This document shows, piece by piece, positions 38,713-53,164 of a DNA stretch of 64,000 nt (position 1 is the stretch's first letter; each line of letters opens with the position of its first letter). Position numbers and translations under genes: made by a program. Source of the DNA: Alnus glutinosa (lineage: Eukaryota; Streptophyta; Magnoliopsida; Fagales; Betulaceae). The stretch is from assembly GCF_958979055.1 (NCBI RefSeq), contig NC_084898.1, forward strand, positions 24,269,102 to 24,333,101, given 5' to 3'. Under the pieces are notes generated by a model. It ran no database searches. It saw nothing but the letters and a program-made list of their open reading frames with translations, and was not told the DNA's origin.

Positions 38713-41020
38713 TTTATGGCTATATATAGTATATACACTTAGGGTTAGGTTTTAGGGCTATGTGCTATATGTAAATAGTATACTTAGGGTTTACGGGTTG
38801 AGTTCCTTATATATGGTATACTTATAAGTAAACCCTAATCCTAATTAGGGTTAGCGTTTACATTTGTGGACGTACTACAAATAAACTTTGCTTTATTTTA
38901 TACTGTAACAATTTAGTGCTAATTTATTTCAACTCTCCTTATTTAGTCAAATCTCATATAAGTCCTTGTATAGTATATATATGTATATATATATACACAA
39001 GTGCTAATGGTATATTTTACTAATAAAACCCTAATCCTAGTTTAGTGCTATATGTATATTATATTGTACAAATGAAAAATATATAAAAAAATACAAAACC
39101 TATAATTAATACTATATACATGCATAATTCACGTAAGCGGTTTAAAAGTTATATACATGCATAATGACTCGTATATACCCTAGTTTATGGGTATATATAG
39201 TATATACACTTAAGGTTAGGTTTTAGGGCTATGTGCTATATGTAAATAGTAGGGTTTACTAGTTAAGTTCCTTATATATGGTTTATACTTTAGGTCTTAG
39301 TGCTTAATTTGTACTATGTATAGTACATACTCTCAAGGTTAGGGTTCGTATTTGCGTTTTACAAATAACACCAAAAATATATATTTATTTATAGTATTTT
39401 AAATTTGCATAAAATATTATACAGTATTCACGTTAAGAAATTTATATATACAGTATCTATACTTAGGGTTAGGGTTTAAGATTTAGTTTTAGGGTTAGGG
39501 TTTAGGGTTTAGTTTTATGGGTTAGAGTTTATATAAACCCTAAAACATATTTGTTTTAGGCTTAGGGTTTAGCACTATGTATAGTACATACAGGTTAGGG
39601 TTTATTACTATATATATATATATATATAGCATCAAATTAGAATTTAGTTTTGTACACTATCGCCTTAACAATCCTTGTATAAAGAAAAAATATATAAAAA
39701 AAATAAAAAGCCTATAATTAATACTATATACATGCATAATGCACGTAAGCGGTTTAAAAACTATATACATGCATAATGACTCGTATATGCCATAACCTTA
39801 AATATGTGCTATATATAGTATGTGTATATACATATAGTTAGGATTTATGGCTATATGTAGTATATATACTCTTAGGGTAAGGTTTTAGGGTTATGTACTA
39901 TATGTAAATAGTATACTTAGGGTTTAAGGGTTTAGTTCCTTATATTATACATATAATATTTATATACCACCCTAACCTTATATTTGTGCTATATATAGTA
40001 TACGTACGTATATATAGTACGAGTTTACTTTTGTGTACTATATATATATCCGTTTTAAAATTATTCACGTTCAAAAATTAATATTACTTTATATATTTCA
40101 ACATATATACTTTTTATGTTTATATAAATATTTATTGAACTCTAACGTACCATAGGGTAGTGCTATATATAGTATATACTTAGGGTTAGGGTTTACGGTT
40201 TAGTTTTTGGGTTAGGGTTTATGCTTTAGGGCTTAGGGCTTAATTAGTACTGTGTATAGTACATACCCTTAGGGTTAGGGTTTGTATTTGCGTTTTACAA
40301 ATAACACCAAATATATATATATATATACACTTAGGGTTTGTTTTTAGGGTTCAGTGCTATATATAACTAGTATACTTAGGGTTTAAGGGTTTAATGCCTT
40401 ATATAGTATACTTATAAGTAAACCCTAACTCTAATTAGGGTTAGGGTTTACATTTGTAGACGTACTATAAATAAATTTTTTAGTTATTATATACTTTAAC
40501 AATTTAGTACTACGTTATTTCAATTATTCTCATTTAGTCAAATCTCGTATAAATCCTTGTATATATATATATACAAGTGTTAACAATATATTTTATTTAT
40601 TGAACCATAACCCTACTTTAGTGCTATATATATATATATATATAGCACCAAATTATGGTTTAGTTTTGTACACTATGCATATAAATCCTTGTATTAATTT
40701 TTTTAAAAATTTTTTTAAAAAAAACTTTTAATTAATACTATATACATGCATAATGCACGTAAGCGGTTTAGAAACTATATACATGCACAATGACTCATAT
40801 ATACCCTAACCTTGGATTTGTGTTATATATAGTATGCGTGTATAAATATAGTTAGGGTTTATGGCTATATATAATATATACACTTAGAGTTTGTTTTTAG
40901 GGTTCAGTGCTATATATAACTAGTATACTTAGGGTTTAAGGGTTTAGTGTCTTATATAGTATACTTATAAGTTAGGGTTTAGGGTTATATATAGTACACT
41001 TACGGTTAGGGTTTATTACA
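38490..41020. repeat. AT-rich block of degenerate telomere-like and longer repeats
   Basis: Words AGGGTTAGGGTTTA, TTTAGGGTTTAG and their fragments recur throughout, mixed with TA tracts. A longer segment (CTATAATTAATACTATA, then CATGCATAATxCxCGTAAGCGG and CATGCATAATGACTC) recurs at about 38500, 39065, 39665 and 40690, giving uneven units of roughly 0.56, 0.6 and 1.0 kb. No gene. Confidence 0.8.
38636..38710. repeat. (TA)n microsatellite, 75 bp
   Basis: Uninterrupted TA run within the telomere-like block. Confidence 0.95.
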
Positions 41021-41021
41021 A

Positions 41022-41025
<4 letters not shown>

Positions 41026-41075
<50 letters not shown>
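41026..41075. repeat. (TA)n microsatellite beside the CACTA end
   Basis: TA run ending about 20 bp before the left terminus of the CACTA element. Confidence 0.95.
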
Positions 41076-41077
<2 letters not shown>

Positions 41078-41291
41078 TTTAATTTTAAAAATAATACACT
41101 ACAGTGACGTGGTAATAAGACACGTGGCACAGTAGCCACGTGTGTACTTGTCATGGGGGGTTGCGGTGCGCAGGATATTTCCGCGCCCGCCACCTGCCCC
41201 TAAAAAAAAAAAAAAAAAAAAAAATTACGAAAATTTGAAATGGGTTAGTGGGTTTTAAAAGCCGGATAGCTTCCTGAGGAAGCTATCCGCG

Positions 41292-41620
<329 letters not shown>

Positions 41621-42344
41621 ATGCTCTATCTCTCAGGCTCTCTCTCTAACCGAAAGAAAGCAACCGTCCGGCAACCACCTTCGGACAACGGGACACACCC
41701 ACAGCTGGTATCTCTCACTCTCTCTCAGCTTAGTTCCCTCACTCTCTCTCTCAGTTTACAGTGCATGTTTGTTCATTATATTTATTTGTTTAATTTTTTT
41801 TTCTCCCAAAAAAATGTAGGTACACGTACAAGCAACCATCTTTAGACTACAATATTCACTGTGAGTAATTTTTTCATTTCTGTTTTGAATTTTTTGCTAC
41901 AACTTTGTATATTTTATTGATTTTTCTGTGATTTTTGCTTAATTTTTGTCATTGTCCAATGCTTTGAAATTTTGAATATATACTTGTAAATTTTTTTTCA
42001 TGCAATGTTACTAATTTTAAAAAAATTGTCTGAGCATTATTTTTTTTATTTTGATATATTTTTTTGTTGTGATTGGTCAATACGTAGATGTTGGAATTTA
42101 TTGATGATTCTAATTTTTGTTTTTGTTTTAATTATTGATGTGAGTATATTTGAGATATATTTTAGTGTGCTACTATAAATTTTGTGTGCTATTGTGAATT
42201 TTGGTATTTTGCGGAACTGGCGAAAAGAAAAAATGTTTGTTATCATTACGACTTTACAAAAATAAGATCGTAAGCAACAATAGCAAACTAAAATTAAAAT
42301 ACTATGTATATATGTAAATTGTGCGGGGAAAAAAAAATTCCATA

Positions 42345-42463
42345 CTAAACCCTAAACCCTAAACCCTAAACTATAAACCCCAAACCCTAAACCCTAACCC
42401 TAAACCCTAAACCCCAAAACCTAAACCTCAAACCCTAAACCCTAAAACCTAAACCCCAAACCT
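42345..42463. repeat. Interstitial telomere repeat (CCCTAAA)n
   Basis: About 17 copies of CCCTAAA and close variants (CCCCAAA, CCTAAAA) in one run, the complementary strand of the plant telomere TTTAGGG. It lies inside the CACTA element ahead of its transposase. Confidence 0.92.
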
Positions 42464-42821
42464 TGTTTATTAAACAATTTAATTGGCCATGTTACTAATA
42501 TTTTTTTTATTTAATTTAAGTTTAACTGTAGATGTGTGAATGTTCTAACGTTAGTAATATATTTTTTTTCCCTTTAATCTAAGTTTAATTGTTAGATGCG
42601 AGAGCGTTATAAAAATTTCAATCTTGCTATGAATATAGATGAATTTTACTATATTTGAAAAAAAGAATGCGAAAATAAAACAAGGTTAATGTCGGAAGGT
42701 TCTAAAAATACTAAAACAATACTCGGCATCAACAGTTTAAAACAAACATTAAATTAAAACAAGAGCAACGACTACGTTATTTTTTTTTATAAGTTTATAC
42801 TCTAAGGAATTTAAGCACTTT

Positions 42822-45800
42822 TGTGACGACCCGTTTTTTTTTTTTTTTTTTTTATACAAACATAAACGAGTCATCGCAGTGGCACGACTAAGTGTCGCTC
42901 ATCCAACATAGACACATGTCCCATAACATGTACTTGATATACAGAGTTACATCTACAGCGGAATAAATCATGATACCAATACACATAGCGGAAAGCATAA
43001 CTATAAATGAACCTGTTATCTATACATAAGTGAGCCATAACACAAATCTATCTGTTTAAAGTTTAACTACATATTACTAATACAAAAGAATGGCTTATAC
43101 AAAATAATGTGTGACACACACGTCACAAGCCATATACAAAAGTACCCAAAATGAGGACACCTCAGTCCTATCCCACTACGACTGTCGCTACGGGCTTCAA
43201 TCGTAGTATCCCAAGTAGTGAGCTACCGGATCATCATCCGCCTCAAGAGTACCTGCAACCACAGGAATATCATCTACACGGTTGTGGTGGTATCCACATC
43301 CGCATAGGTGAAAGAATGAGTTCACCGCCTTAGCATGAAACATACTAAGACCTCAGTGGTATAAGACTAACTGAGTTTTCACAAAGAACCAACCCTTATT
43401 TTATTTTTAGTCGTGCGAGCACTATATTAGCCACAATTTACCAATAGCTAATGTAGCAAACACCGACTATTCAGAAATCATTTAAAACATACTATATAGC
43501 TGTGAACATATGTAGAAGTTCCAGACATCCCTCCTTGGAAGTTTCTACATATAAACCCCTCTATAATAATACTTTTCACCGGTCGCTTGGACATATGTGC
43601 ACACGTTCACTCCATCACAGATATCACGTATACACATAGGTCTTAAGCAAAGAACATGGCATCTTACTCTTCCATACTAGGATAACATCCTTCAACAAAA
43701 CACTTGCAACACCATCTCTAATCGTATTTCAGTTTCATGCATTGAACGTCAGTAGATCATGAGAGCACTAGAGCTAAACTCAATCATGCTAACATGTCTT
43801 TCCTGAAGAACAATAACAGTCAACTTTCTTACTCATAGACATGCCATTACTCGCGCCTGGGCAGTCATGTATCCATGTACTTTCAAGTTCAATGTATGCT
43901 ATTAACACATGGACCATCCGATAGAAATATACATAAGATCTTTTCCATGAAGACTCTTATGCATACTACTACGTCTAGCAAAACTACTCATATCATAAAA
44001 ACAACTCTCACAAAACAATGCTATAATGCTATGCATGAACTGGGGCTGATACTGTTATGCTGCTGATATACTGATACTGCTGGTATGTATGCTCTATACT
44101 ACATGCTCAATGTTCCGTGCTTGACCAGTATATATTGCACTACTGTGTCACGCTGAAATCATGCATTTGTTAAATCACATCCTCTCAAAACTAAACAAAT
44201 CCAGCATTTTACCCAACACTTTGAAATCATTCAAAACTTAGTTTCTTTATCAAATCTACGCAGTTCCAACATGACATGTTCTCAAACAATTTGCATAATT
44301 TAAATCTCAACCGCAAAACTTAACACTTCAAATCTAGTCAATATTTTTCACTCTTGCACTATCTCTTAAACATCATTGATATAGTTTAAACATAATCGAA
44401 ACTAATAAATCATCTCAAAACATATACATTTCATCATATGGTTGGTTCAGTTTCATAAACAAGATATATATTTTTATCAATCCAATACATATAAAAATAT
44501 ATATTTTCTCAGTGAATGGAATACCCACCTCAGATTGCTTGTACTCCCAATATCCAAACGACTCTAAGCTCAACCGTAACGTGCCGCTAAAAATACAAGA
44601 CATTGAATTAGTTAATATTCTAACTAATATTACCATTAGGTAGCTTTTGAATCGCTCAAAAGCCACACTACTATGTTACCCACAAAATTTAAGGGTTTAC
44701 ATTACTACCCATTATTAACTAAACCTATAAATAGAATTATTCCTAGGTTTACAATTAAAATCTTCAACTTATGAAAACTACTAGCATTAGGACCTAACCC
44801 ATATATACCTAACATTCCTAAATATTAATCTATAATTTCTAATTACTTTATTAAACTCAATATTGCTAACCCATAAGCATTACTTAGGGTTAACCACAAT
44901 AAATAGCATTTTAACAAAATACCCAAAAACTAAAGTCTATGGAAAACTTACCAAAAATTCACCACACCAAGGCCCGATGCTCGGGAAGCTCCTAGCAACT
45001 CCAAACCACACAAAATCTAGAGAAAACGCCAAGTTAAACTAATTTCTACAAGATTTATAAAAATCTCCAAAAATGCGAATTTAGCGATTTACCTCAAAAC
45101 GTTCGGTCAAAATGTAGATCGAGCTTCAAGGATTACGTTACCGAAGTCGGATCTAAGATTGGACCGTTGGATCTTTGTATATCGTAGATTTTCTCTAAAA
45201 ATTTAAAAGAGGAAAAAATGGAGAGAAGCTCCCTGTGGCTCGTAAAAATAAGAGGAAGGGTACTTTTTATTGAAGTGGCCGAATACCACTTAATAAAACT
45301 AATGGCCAGGTGGCCATGAGAGATGATGAGTGAAGGGCATAGGCCTTCACCAAATTATTTGAACGTGGGGCGCAGCTTTTTTTTTCATATATATATATAT
45401 ATATATGTTACTTTATTTTATTTAGTCACCTTTTCATTTACTTGTTGTCTTTTAGTTTTGACTTTTCCTCACCTAATCCAACAATTTTCTCTTGTTTCTC
45501 ACATTGGCCGACACTCACCTGGCTTTGTTTTGTTTAATTTTATCACATTTTCTTTTCCTTTTAATTAATCTTTTATTTGGTTTCTTATTATTTCACTTAT
45601 CTTTTCTAGCATTTCTATTTTCTATATTTGTATTTCTTATTTCATTTTATTCACCTATATTCTTTTGTGCTCTTTTATTTAGACTTAAAAATATTAATTA
45701 CATTTTCTTTTCTTGCCTATTATTAACAAATCCATAAGATAAAAATAAAACACTTTACCACACTAAATAGACTTATTTTTTTTATTTTATCCTAATAAAC

Positions 45801-45827
45801 CCATTAAACATTTTCTTGGACATTACA
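42822..45827 (-). mobile_element. Solo LTR, 3.0 kb, Ty3/gypsy Tekay (Del)-like
   Basis: Flanked by a perfect 5-bp duplication ACTTT (42817-42821, 45828-45832). On the minus strand the LTR begins TGTAATGTCCAAG and ends GGGTCGTCACA, the typical ends of Tekay/Del chromovirus LTRs, whose LTRs are unusually long. No gag-pol, primer site or second LTR, so it is a solo LTR left by recombination. It sits between the CACTA 5' region and the TNPD gene and may contain the 45375-45398 TA run as internal variation. Confidence 0.85.
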
Positions 45828-46776
45828 ACTTTAACTGCTGAAATCAAATATCTTAATTTGTTTCAGTCTCATAAACATTATACAACGAAATATGGACAAG
45901 TCTTGGATGTCAGCACGTAGGGTTACGACACAGTATTACGACGGGTGTAGAGCGTTCGTGGAATTTACCGTTTCTAACTGTACGACCTCCGATGGCAAAA
46001 TTCACTGTACATGCAAGTACTGTCGAAATAACCAGTACCACGCCCCAGATTATGTTCTTGCCCACCTGACAGGGGGTAGGGGAATGACTCCGAGATACAG
46101 TTTGTGATACATGAACAATGAGACTGCGAGCGGGTCTGTTGTTCCTGTTAGGTGTTCGAGTCATCCTAGTGTCACAGATATGGCTGCCGGTAGCACTGAA
46201 CAGGGTGAATGCACAGAACATGGTACAATCCTGGAACAGGGTGGTGACATGCGCGCCATGTTGCGTGACGCATTCGGCATGCACGATGTTGGTGAAGCCG
46301 TTGGTAGCCAGCCGCAAGAAGTTAATGAAGGAACCTCTGGAAGGGACGTATTGAAGTACCACGAGTTGTTAAAGACTGCCGAGGAGCGACTTCACCCTGG
46401 TACCAAGCATAGGCTACTCTACACATGTACAACTTGAAGTGCGTTGGAGGTATTAGTAACAAATTTTTTTTTTCTGATATTCTCGAACTTATCAATCAGT
46501 TGTTGCCTCCTTGCGATGAGACCTTCCAGTTAATACATACGAGGTGAAGAAGTTCATCAGTTCCATGGGTCTTGGGTATGAGAAGATTCCGGCGTGCCGT
46601 AATGACTGTATGTTATTCTGGAAAGACAACAAGGACTTAGATGCATGTACCGTATGTGGAGAATCTAAGTGGAGGGCTGATACACATTTAGATGAGGATG
46701 GTGAGGTGATATCATCGAGGAAAAAATGTCCAGTGAAGGTGTTGAGGTGGTTTCCACTCATCTCACGGCTACAGAG

Positions 46777-48913
46777 TGAAAAATGAAATTGACTTCTAAA
46801 ATAAGACAAGTGTGTGCTTATCGTGTTAACAAAATTAAGCAATGCGGAAAATAAATAACACAAGTATTTTTGTTAACGAAGTGGAAACTCAAGATGAGAA
46901 AAACCACTCCGGGGCAGCCAAACCCAAGATATCCATTATTCAGAAGACAAGACTAGATGCAAGATAGAAACACTCACATACCCCTTGTTGGACCAAAAAG
47001 GGTGCAAACCCAAGTGTAGGTTTTCGCAAGTAATAATTCTCGGTAAGTACGAGGTCGATCCACAAGGAATGGTAGATACTAAGTAAAATTCCTATTATTG
47101 TGCAAAAAAGTAAATTGAATTGATTTTTACACTAAAAAGTGGAGCAATGGATAGATGATAAACTAAACTAAATTAATAAAAAGAAAAGTTAAAAGAAAAC
47201 ACTAAGGCTTTAGGGATCCACCTAGCAATTTATTACATATTCTTGAGACATAATATAAAATAGATCAAACATGGGTTGATTGAGAACTTGATTTCATAAA
47301 CATGACACAATAAATTAAGCATTCAAAATACTTTCGAAACATAACAAATCAAACAAAGTAAGCATTTGATATAAACAAAAATCATAATGAATCAAAATAA
47401 AGTTGTATCATAAAATTACTCTCAAATAAAAATCAACCCCAAATTTAATCAATAATATAAGAGTATCAAGAATACATAAAAAAACTAGGCTTCACCCCTA
47501 GCCTTAGTTAGAGATTTAGCCACTCAAACAATAAAACCAGTTTAGAGCCTCCATGACTGCCCTTGCTTCCTCCTTCCTCCGGGCCCTCCTTTCTTAAGAC
47601 CAAAACATGGTATTTATAGTGCTTCCGAGGTCTTTTTGGGTTTTTCTTGGTGGTCGAGCTAAGGAAAGAATCACATCTTGCATTAATTGCATAGCAGCCC
47701 GAGGATGGAAATAAATCAGATCTTGAATATGTGTGACTTGGTAAAAATCATGGAAAGAAATCATGTAAAGTCATTCTGATTTGTGCTCCACACGTCCATC
47801 ACCAAGTATATATGGAAAGAAAATCAACTGTGTATGTAAGGAATTTACTTTGGAAGAAAATCAGCTTGATGCGGTCCCCTCGTCATAACACATCCATTGA
47901 AATTCCAAATCAAGTAGGAAAAAGACTCCAAATCCGCACAGATTTGCGCTCAGTTATTGCGGGGCAATTTGGGCATAGTAAAAGTCCGAAATAGGAAAAA
48001 CCTATGTCAGACTTATTTGTTGAATTTTTCATTAGCTTTCCAACGCCACCAAAATCAACGCACTCAGATTTTTTAGCCGAAAGTTATGATGAAAATAAGA
48101 TGATGAGCTCAATCTGGATTCTTTCCCTAAATAAAGGATTTGCCACTTTGTTGAAATCTTGGAATTTGGACGATTTTCTTCCACAACCTTTTTGCCAATA
48201 ACGTGTAGAGTAGCTGCCTCAATCTTATTTCCCAGCTTGTTTGTCAATTCCACCAAGTGGTCCAGTCGCTTGAAAGCAACAACAATTCCTACAAAAAGAA
48301 ATACAATTCATTGCATTTATATCAATTTAAGCTCAAATTTAATAATTAAACATTATTCCACAATTAAGTATTAAATGCAATAATTATGACAAAACATAGT
48401 ATGATAATGCTTATTTTAATAGAGAAAATATGCATTTTTGAGCACTTATCACCCCCCAACCGGCTTATTGCTAGTCCCTTAGCAATGAAAAACAAAATAA
48501 AATAAAAACTAACAAGATAAATCCTTCTTTCGTGGGATGTACGATTGCATTTAGCGTATGCAACAAGCCTTTTAAACCACTCGGACTCCCTAGTGGACGA
48601 GTGAAGTCTCGTGAGGGTTTGTCAGGGATGATACCCCAAACATTTTAAAGCACTATGTTGTTGACAAGCAAAAACTACCAAACAAACACATGGTTTAGAC
48701 ATCATGAGTAAGTTTAACAAGGTGAACAACATAAACACATCATTAGGCCGTCAAAAAAAATCATTCAACTCATAGTTGGAAAATCGAGACAACACATGCT
48801 CAAATAAGTGTAAAGTGAAATTAACATAGATTCATGAGGCTTCAATTTTCCTCAAAGTTTGTGTATCCCAAAATCTGTAGGAATTCTATCCAATAAAAAC
48901 AACCAAGGCTTAA

Positions 48914-48947
<34 letters not shown>

Positions 48948-50247
48948 GTAGGCTGTGCAATGTCTGACTCCCTTAAGCTTTTCTAGTTGACCCATGTAAC
49001 GAGTGTTGGGCCAGTGACACCCAAACCAGATGGTTTTAGGGCACTAGATGTAGAAACATCCCTAAGGGCTTACTTACTCAAGTCAAAAAGGCTACGAAGT
49101 CAAACTAGCCATATAATCAAACAACTTGAAAATCTCACCTTTTGACGCGAACACTCCAAGCTTAGTGAGGCAAGAGGTCCGGTTACTCAATGAGACTCAA
49201 ACTGATGATATTCTTATTCTTTTCTTTTCTTTGTCTTTTTTTTTCTTTTTCTTTTTCTTTTTTTTTTTTTTTGATTTTCAGGTTTCATCAACAATTCATC
49301 CAACAAATCTTAAGATACACATTCCTCAATTCAAATCAAAAACTTCACAGAACCAATGCAAACGTGCTTGTGATAAATAATTCAAACAAGGAAGTCTCTC
49401 TAATCCAACAGATGAGTAAAAAGATTCAGATTAATAATGACATGCAGTGTTCAATATGTTAAACAAGCCAATGACATACAAACCACAGATGTGACGTAGT
49501 CATGCACAATCAACAACATAGCACAATTTTTTTTTATTTACTAAACAAAAATAAAACACACAAGACACCTAAAAAAAACAAAAAACCAACCCTTTTTTTT
49601 TTTTTGAAAATATCATTTTTTTTAAATATATATAATAAACAAAACAACAAAAATAACGACAAACATCAAGCATCAAGCACCTCCACCCCCAACCTAAAAC
49701 TTACGTTGTCCCAAATGTAACAAAATAAAGCACAGAAGTATAGATTAAGAAGAGTACCTTGAATTGATGAAAACAAACTAAACTTATACCTACAAAAATT
49801 AGAAAAACAAAACAAAAACAAAGGAAACCCAAACTACGACACAAACATAAATTTTAAAAAAAAAAAATAATAATAATAATAAAAATAAATAAATAAAAAT
49901 GATTCTCTATTTCATTTTTTTCTTATCAGCAATGTTTCAACCCATCATGCTTTTATAATCATACAAAACATCAAATGACTTACCACCTTGCAAAGCATCG
50001 AATAATGCTTGGTCTGTCGGGTGTCCAGACGGTATGGCACATCGTCCGGACGGCTGGAACTGTGGACAGATGAGCGTCCAGACGGGATGGCACGTCGTCC
50101 GGACGGTTGGCAGGGAACCGATTTTTCTTGACTTGCAAACAATGCAGAATCTCTGGAACACTTATGAATAGCGGAATCCCTGTTAAAAAGCATCTTTACA
50201 TACAAGTGATTTTGTCCAATCAGAATGAGGCCAATTACAAACTAACA
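46777..50247 (-). mobile_element. LTR-type insertion splitting the TNPD gene (3.47 kb)
   Basis: Removing 46777-50247 and one CAGAG rejoins the transposase reading across an Arg codon (LQ-R-LFMS). The duplication CAGAG is perfect (46772-46776, 50248-50252). The element reads TG...CA, with the minus strand starting TGTTAGTTTG. No coding domain is visible. The interior has features of Ty3/gypsy non-coding DNA (47000-48500) and poly-T runs at 48920-48947 and 49258-49272. It could be a long solo LTR or a nested pair of elements. Confidence 0.8.
50023..50110. repeat. Two 53-bp direct repeats containing CGTCCGGACG palindromes
   Basis: GTCCAGACGGTATGGCAC and GTCCAGACGGGATGGCAC start at 50023 and 50076. 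Each is followed by the perfect palindrome CGTCCGGACG (50043, 50096). They lie near the minus-strand start of the LTR-type insertion and are far more GC-rich than the surroundings. Confidence 0.8.
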
Positions 50248-53164
50248 CAGAGGTTATTCATGTCGGAGCATACTGCGCCCTATATGAGATGAGATGCAGA
50301 AGGCCATACCAGGGATAGCGTATTGAGGCACCCGGCCGACTGTGAGGCATGGAGATTATTCGACATTCTACATCTGGATTTAATGGCAGACAGTAGGAAC
50401 GTATGACTTGGTTTTATAGGGATTTAATCCTTTTGAGAACATGAGCACATCCAACAGCACATGGCCCGTAATGCTTGTACCGTACAATTTGCCTCATTGG
50501 ATGTGCATGAAATAGACGTCGTTCATCCTGTCACTGGTTATCCCTAGACCAAGCTCACCTGGTATGGATATCGATGTCTACCTTCGGCCATTGATTGATG
50601 AGTTGTTGGAACTGTGAAATGTATGGGTACAAACATTTGATGCTTCAAAGATGGAAAATTTTAATATGCGAGCTCAATTGATATGGACAATAAACGACTT
50701 GCTAGCGTATGCAGATTTATCTGGTTCGCCTAACAGGAGTGTGATGGCATGTCCTTGCTGTATGCATTCGACACGTTCTAAATATTTGAAGAACGGAAAT
50801 AAATTTTGCTATATGGGGCATAGGAGATACTTGCCAACTGAACATCTGTGACGGCTAAACAGAAGAACATTTGACAGTACTGAAGAATTAGAATGCGCTC
50901 CAAATGTGCCATTCGGGGAGGAGATCCTCCAACAGTTGGACGAAATTGCATTTGGGGATGAGAAAGCGAGTAAGAAGAAACGGAAGAAGCGGAAGACGGG
51001 TGCAGGAAGTTCTGATGATGTTGTGTGGAAAAAGAAAAGTATTTTCTTCAGATTGCCGTACTGGAAGGACAATTTGTTTCGGCACAATCTTGATGTCATG
51101 AACATAGAAAAAAATGTCATGGACAATATACTTGGCACTATTTTGGACATCAAAGGAAAAACGAAGAACAACCTGGCAGCTCGACTGGACTTGCAGGAAA
51201 TGAGGTTGAGAACTAAATTGCATCTGTTCATAGCCGCAAATGGTAAAACATATATGCCTGCAGCTTGTCACACAATGTCCAATGAGGACAAAGAAAACTT
51301 TCTAAAGGTTCTTCGAAATGTGAGAGTCCCGGATGGATATGCCTCGAACATTTCACGATGTGTTCGGCTCAAGGAACGTACAATTTCGGGGTTGAAGAGC
51401 CATGATAGCCACGTACTGATGCAGCAGCTTTTACCAATTGCATTGCTCCAATCACTGCCAGATAAAGTGGTTAGACCTCTTGTGGAGATGTCTACATTTT
51501 TCAGAGGCATATGCTCAACCAAGCTAACACAAGATGAGATGGACCAACTGTAGGGTGACGTCTGTATCACTTTTTGCAAGTTGAAACAGGTATTTCCTCC
51601 AATATTTTTTACCAGCATGGTCCACTTGGTCGTGCATCTTGTGCGCGAGTGTAGACTCGGCGGACCCATGCAATATAGGTGGATGTACCTGGCAGAGAGG
51701 TAAAATTGGGCAGAATATACATATTATTTTATATATTAATTATTTTGATGTCTTTGGTTGGACAAACTGAAAATTTATTGATGTGCATGTGTGTACACCA
51801 GGAGCCTTGGGGGTTTCAAGTCTAATGTGCGCAATAAAGCAGCCCCTTAGGGGTGCATTGCGGAGGGTTACATAACAACCGAACTAGTAACGTTTTGTTC
51901 GAGGTATCTGGATAACGCACTAACCTTCCACAACAGACCTCAGAGAAATCCTGATGGTTGCAAGGGGGCGGGAATGCGAGTTAGCCTGAACCGGTTGACA
52001 ATGCACCAGATTCACCGTTATATTGTGTTCAACTCAGAAGAGTTCATCCATTTGAGGATGTATGTAGTGTTTACATATTTAACAAGATTCAAATAAAATT
52101 ATTAATAATAATTAGTACATAATTATATCTACTGAATGTAGGAAGCAGAAAGACACGCTTAGGCGATCATGCACTAGGGGTCGCATCACAGACGCTCTTA
52201 TTGAAGCTCAACATCATGAGCAGTTCTGCGAATGGTACTGTGCATATGTAAGGAAAGAGTAGTATTTTCGTATATAGTATTTGTGCGTGTTCAATGTAAT
52301 TTAAGATAGGATTTACATGTTGTAATTAACCAATGTGGTCTTTAATATTTGAAATTATAAAATAGGTCGATGGCCTAGACGATCAACGTAGAGAGGAATT
52401 GGGCCACAAATTGGGTATGCATTGTAGAGGGCTGAAGGAGACAGTAGTCAAGGATAACAGGTATGTGGTAAATGGCAAACTGTTCTGTATGCTTGCCCAT
52501 GATGTGGGAAGGAGGACTCAGAACAGCGGCATATATGTGCCAACCGTTGAAGGCGAAACGTACTACGGGCAGTTAACCGATATAGTTGAGGTCGAGTACT
52601 ATGACAGGACTACGTACATCCTATTCAAGTGCAATTGGGCAGACCCCACGATAGACAGGGAATTCAAAATAGACGATTATGGCCTAGTGTTTGTCAACTT
52701 CAATCACCTCGTCTACAGGGGAGAACTGATTACTGATGAGCCTTACGTGCTGACATCTCAGGTAGACCAAGTATTTTACGTCGAAGATGGAAGGAACCCA
52801 AATTGGGTTTGTGCCGTGAGGACTAAACCGCGAAAAGTGTACGACATTGGTCAGGGGGAAGGGAGTAATGATGCAGGTGCAACCTATCACGAGTGTTTAC
52901 CGCTCGTATTAGCCACTGCTGACTTACATGATATGAATGATGAATTCGAGCACAATAGGCCCGACATTGATCCGATAGAAGCTCCCGTTGGATGAGAGCT
53001 ATATTCGTTGTTGGTACAATTCGCTTAAACTAAATATATGTTTATAATTTGTAACATATATTAATTAATAAATGCGATCATTGTATAATTTGCATAAATT
53101 GTTTTGTATAATTTGCATGTTCCTTACTAATATATAATTTTAACGTCTAATAATTTGTCTATAT

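Larger units (their letters stand above)
45892..52995 (+). pseudogene. CACTA transposase TNPD (TNP2-like), disrupted
   Basis: Pieces in order: a transposase-associated domain starting MDKSWMSARR (45892) with Cys-x-Cys-x-x-Cys; a segment with ACRNDCMLFWKDNKDLDAC and KVLRWFPLISRLQ (46544-46776); after a nested insertion, RLFMSEHTAPYMR then NFNMRAQLIWTINDLLAYADLSG (50248-50851), which is the transposase core; a DUF4218-type region with LPYWKDNLFRHNLDVMNIEKN (50906-51705); and a DUF4216-type C-terminus (52399-52995) with GIYVPTVEGETYYGQL. Damage: Trp-to-TGA at 46105 and at 50290, a frameshift near 46425, the 3.5-kb insertion, and TGA at 50849 and TAG at 51551. TNPD binds and cuts CACTA ends; this copy cannot. 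Confidence 0.88.

Noticed and set aside
50008..50115. CRISPR-like array
   Set aside because: Only two repeats exist, they are 53 bp apart with internal palindromes, and the sequence is plant nuclear DNA inside a retroelement.
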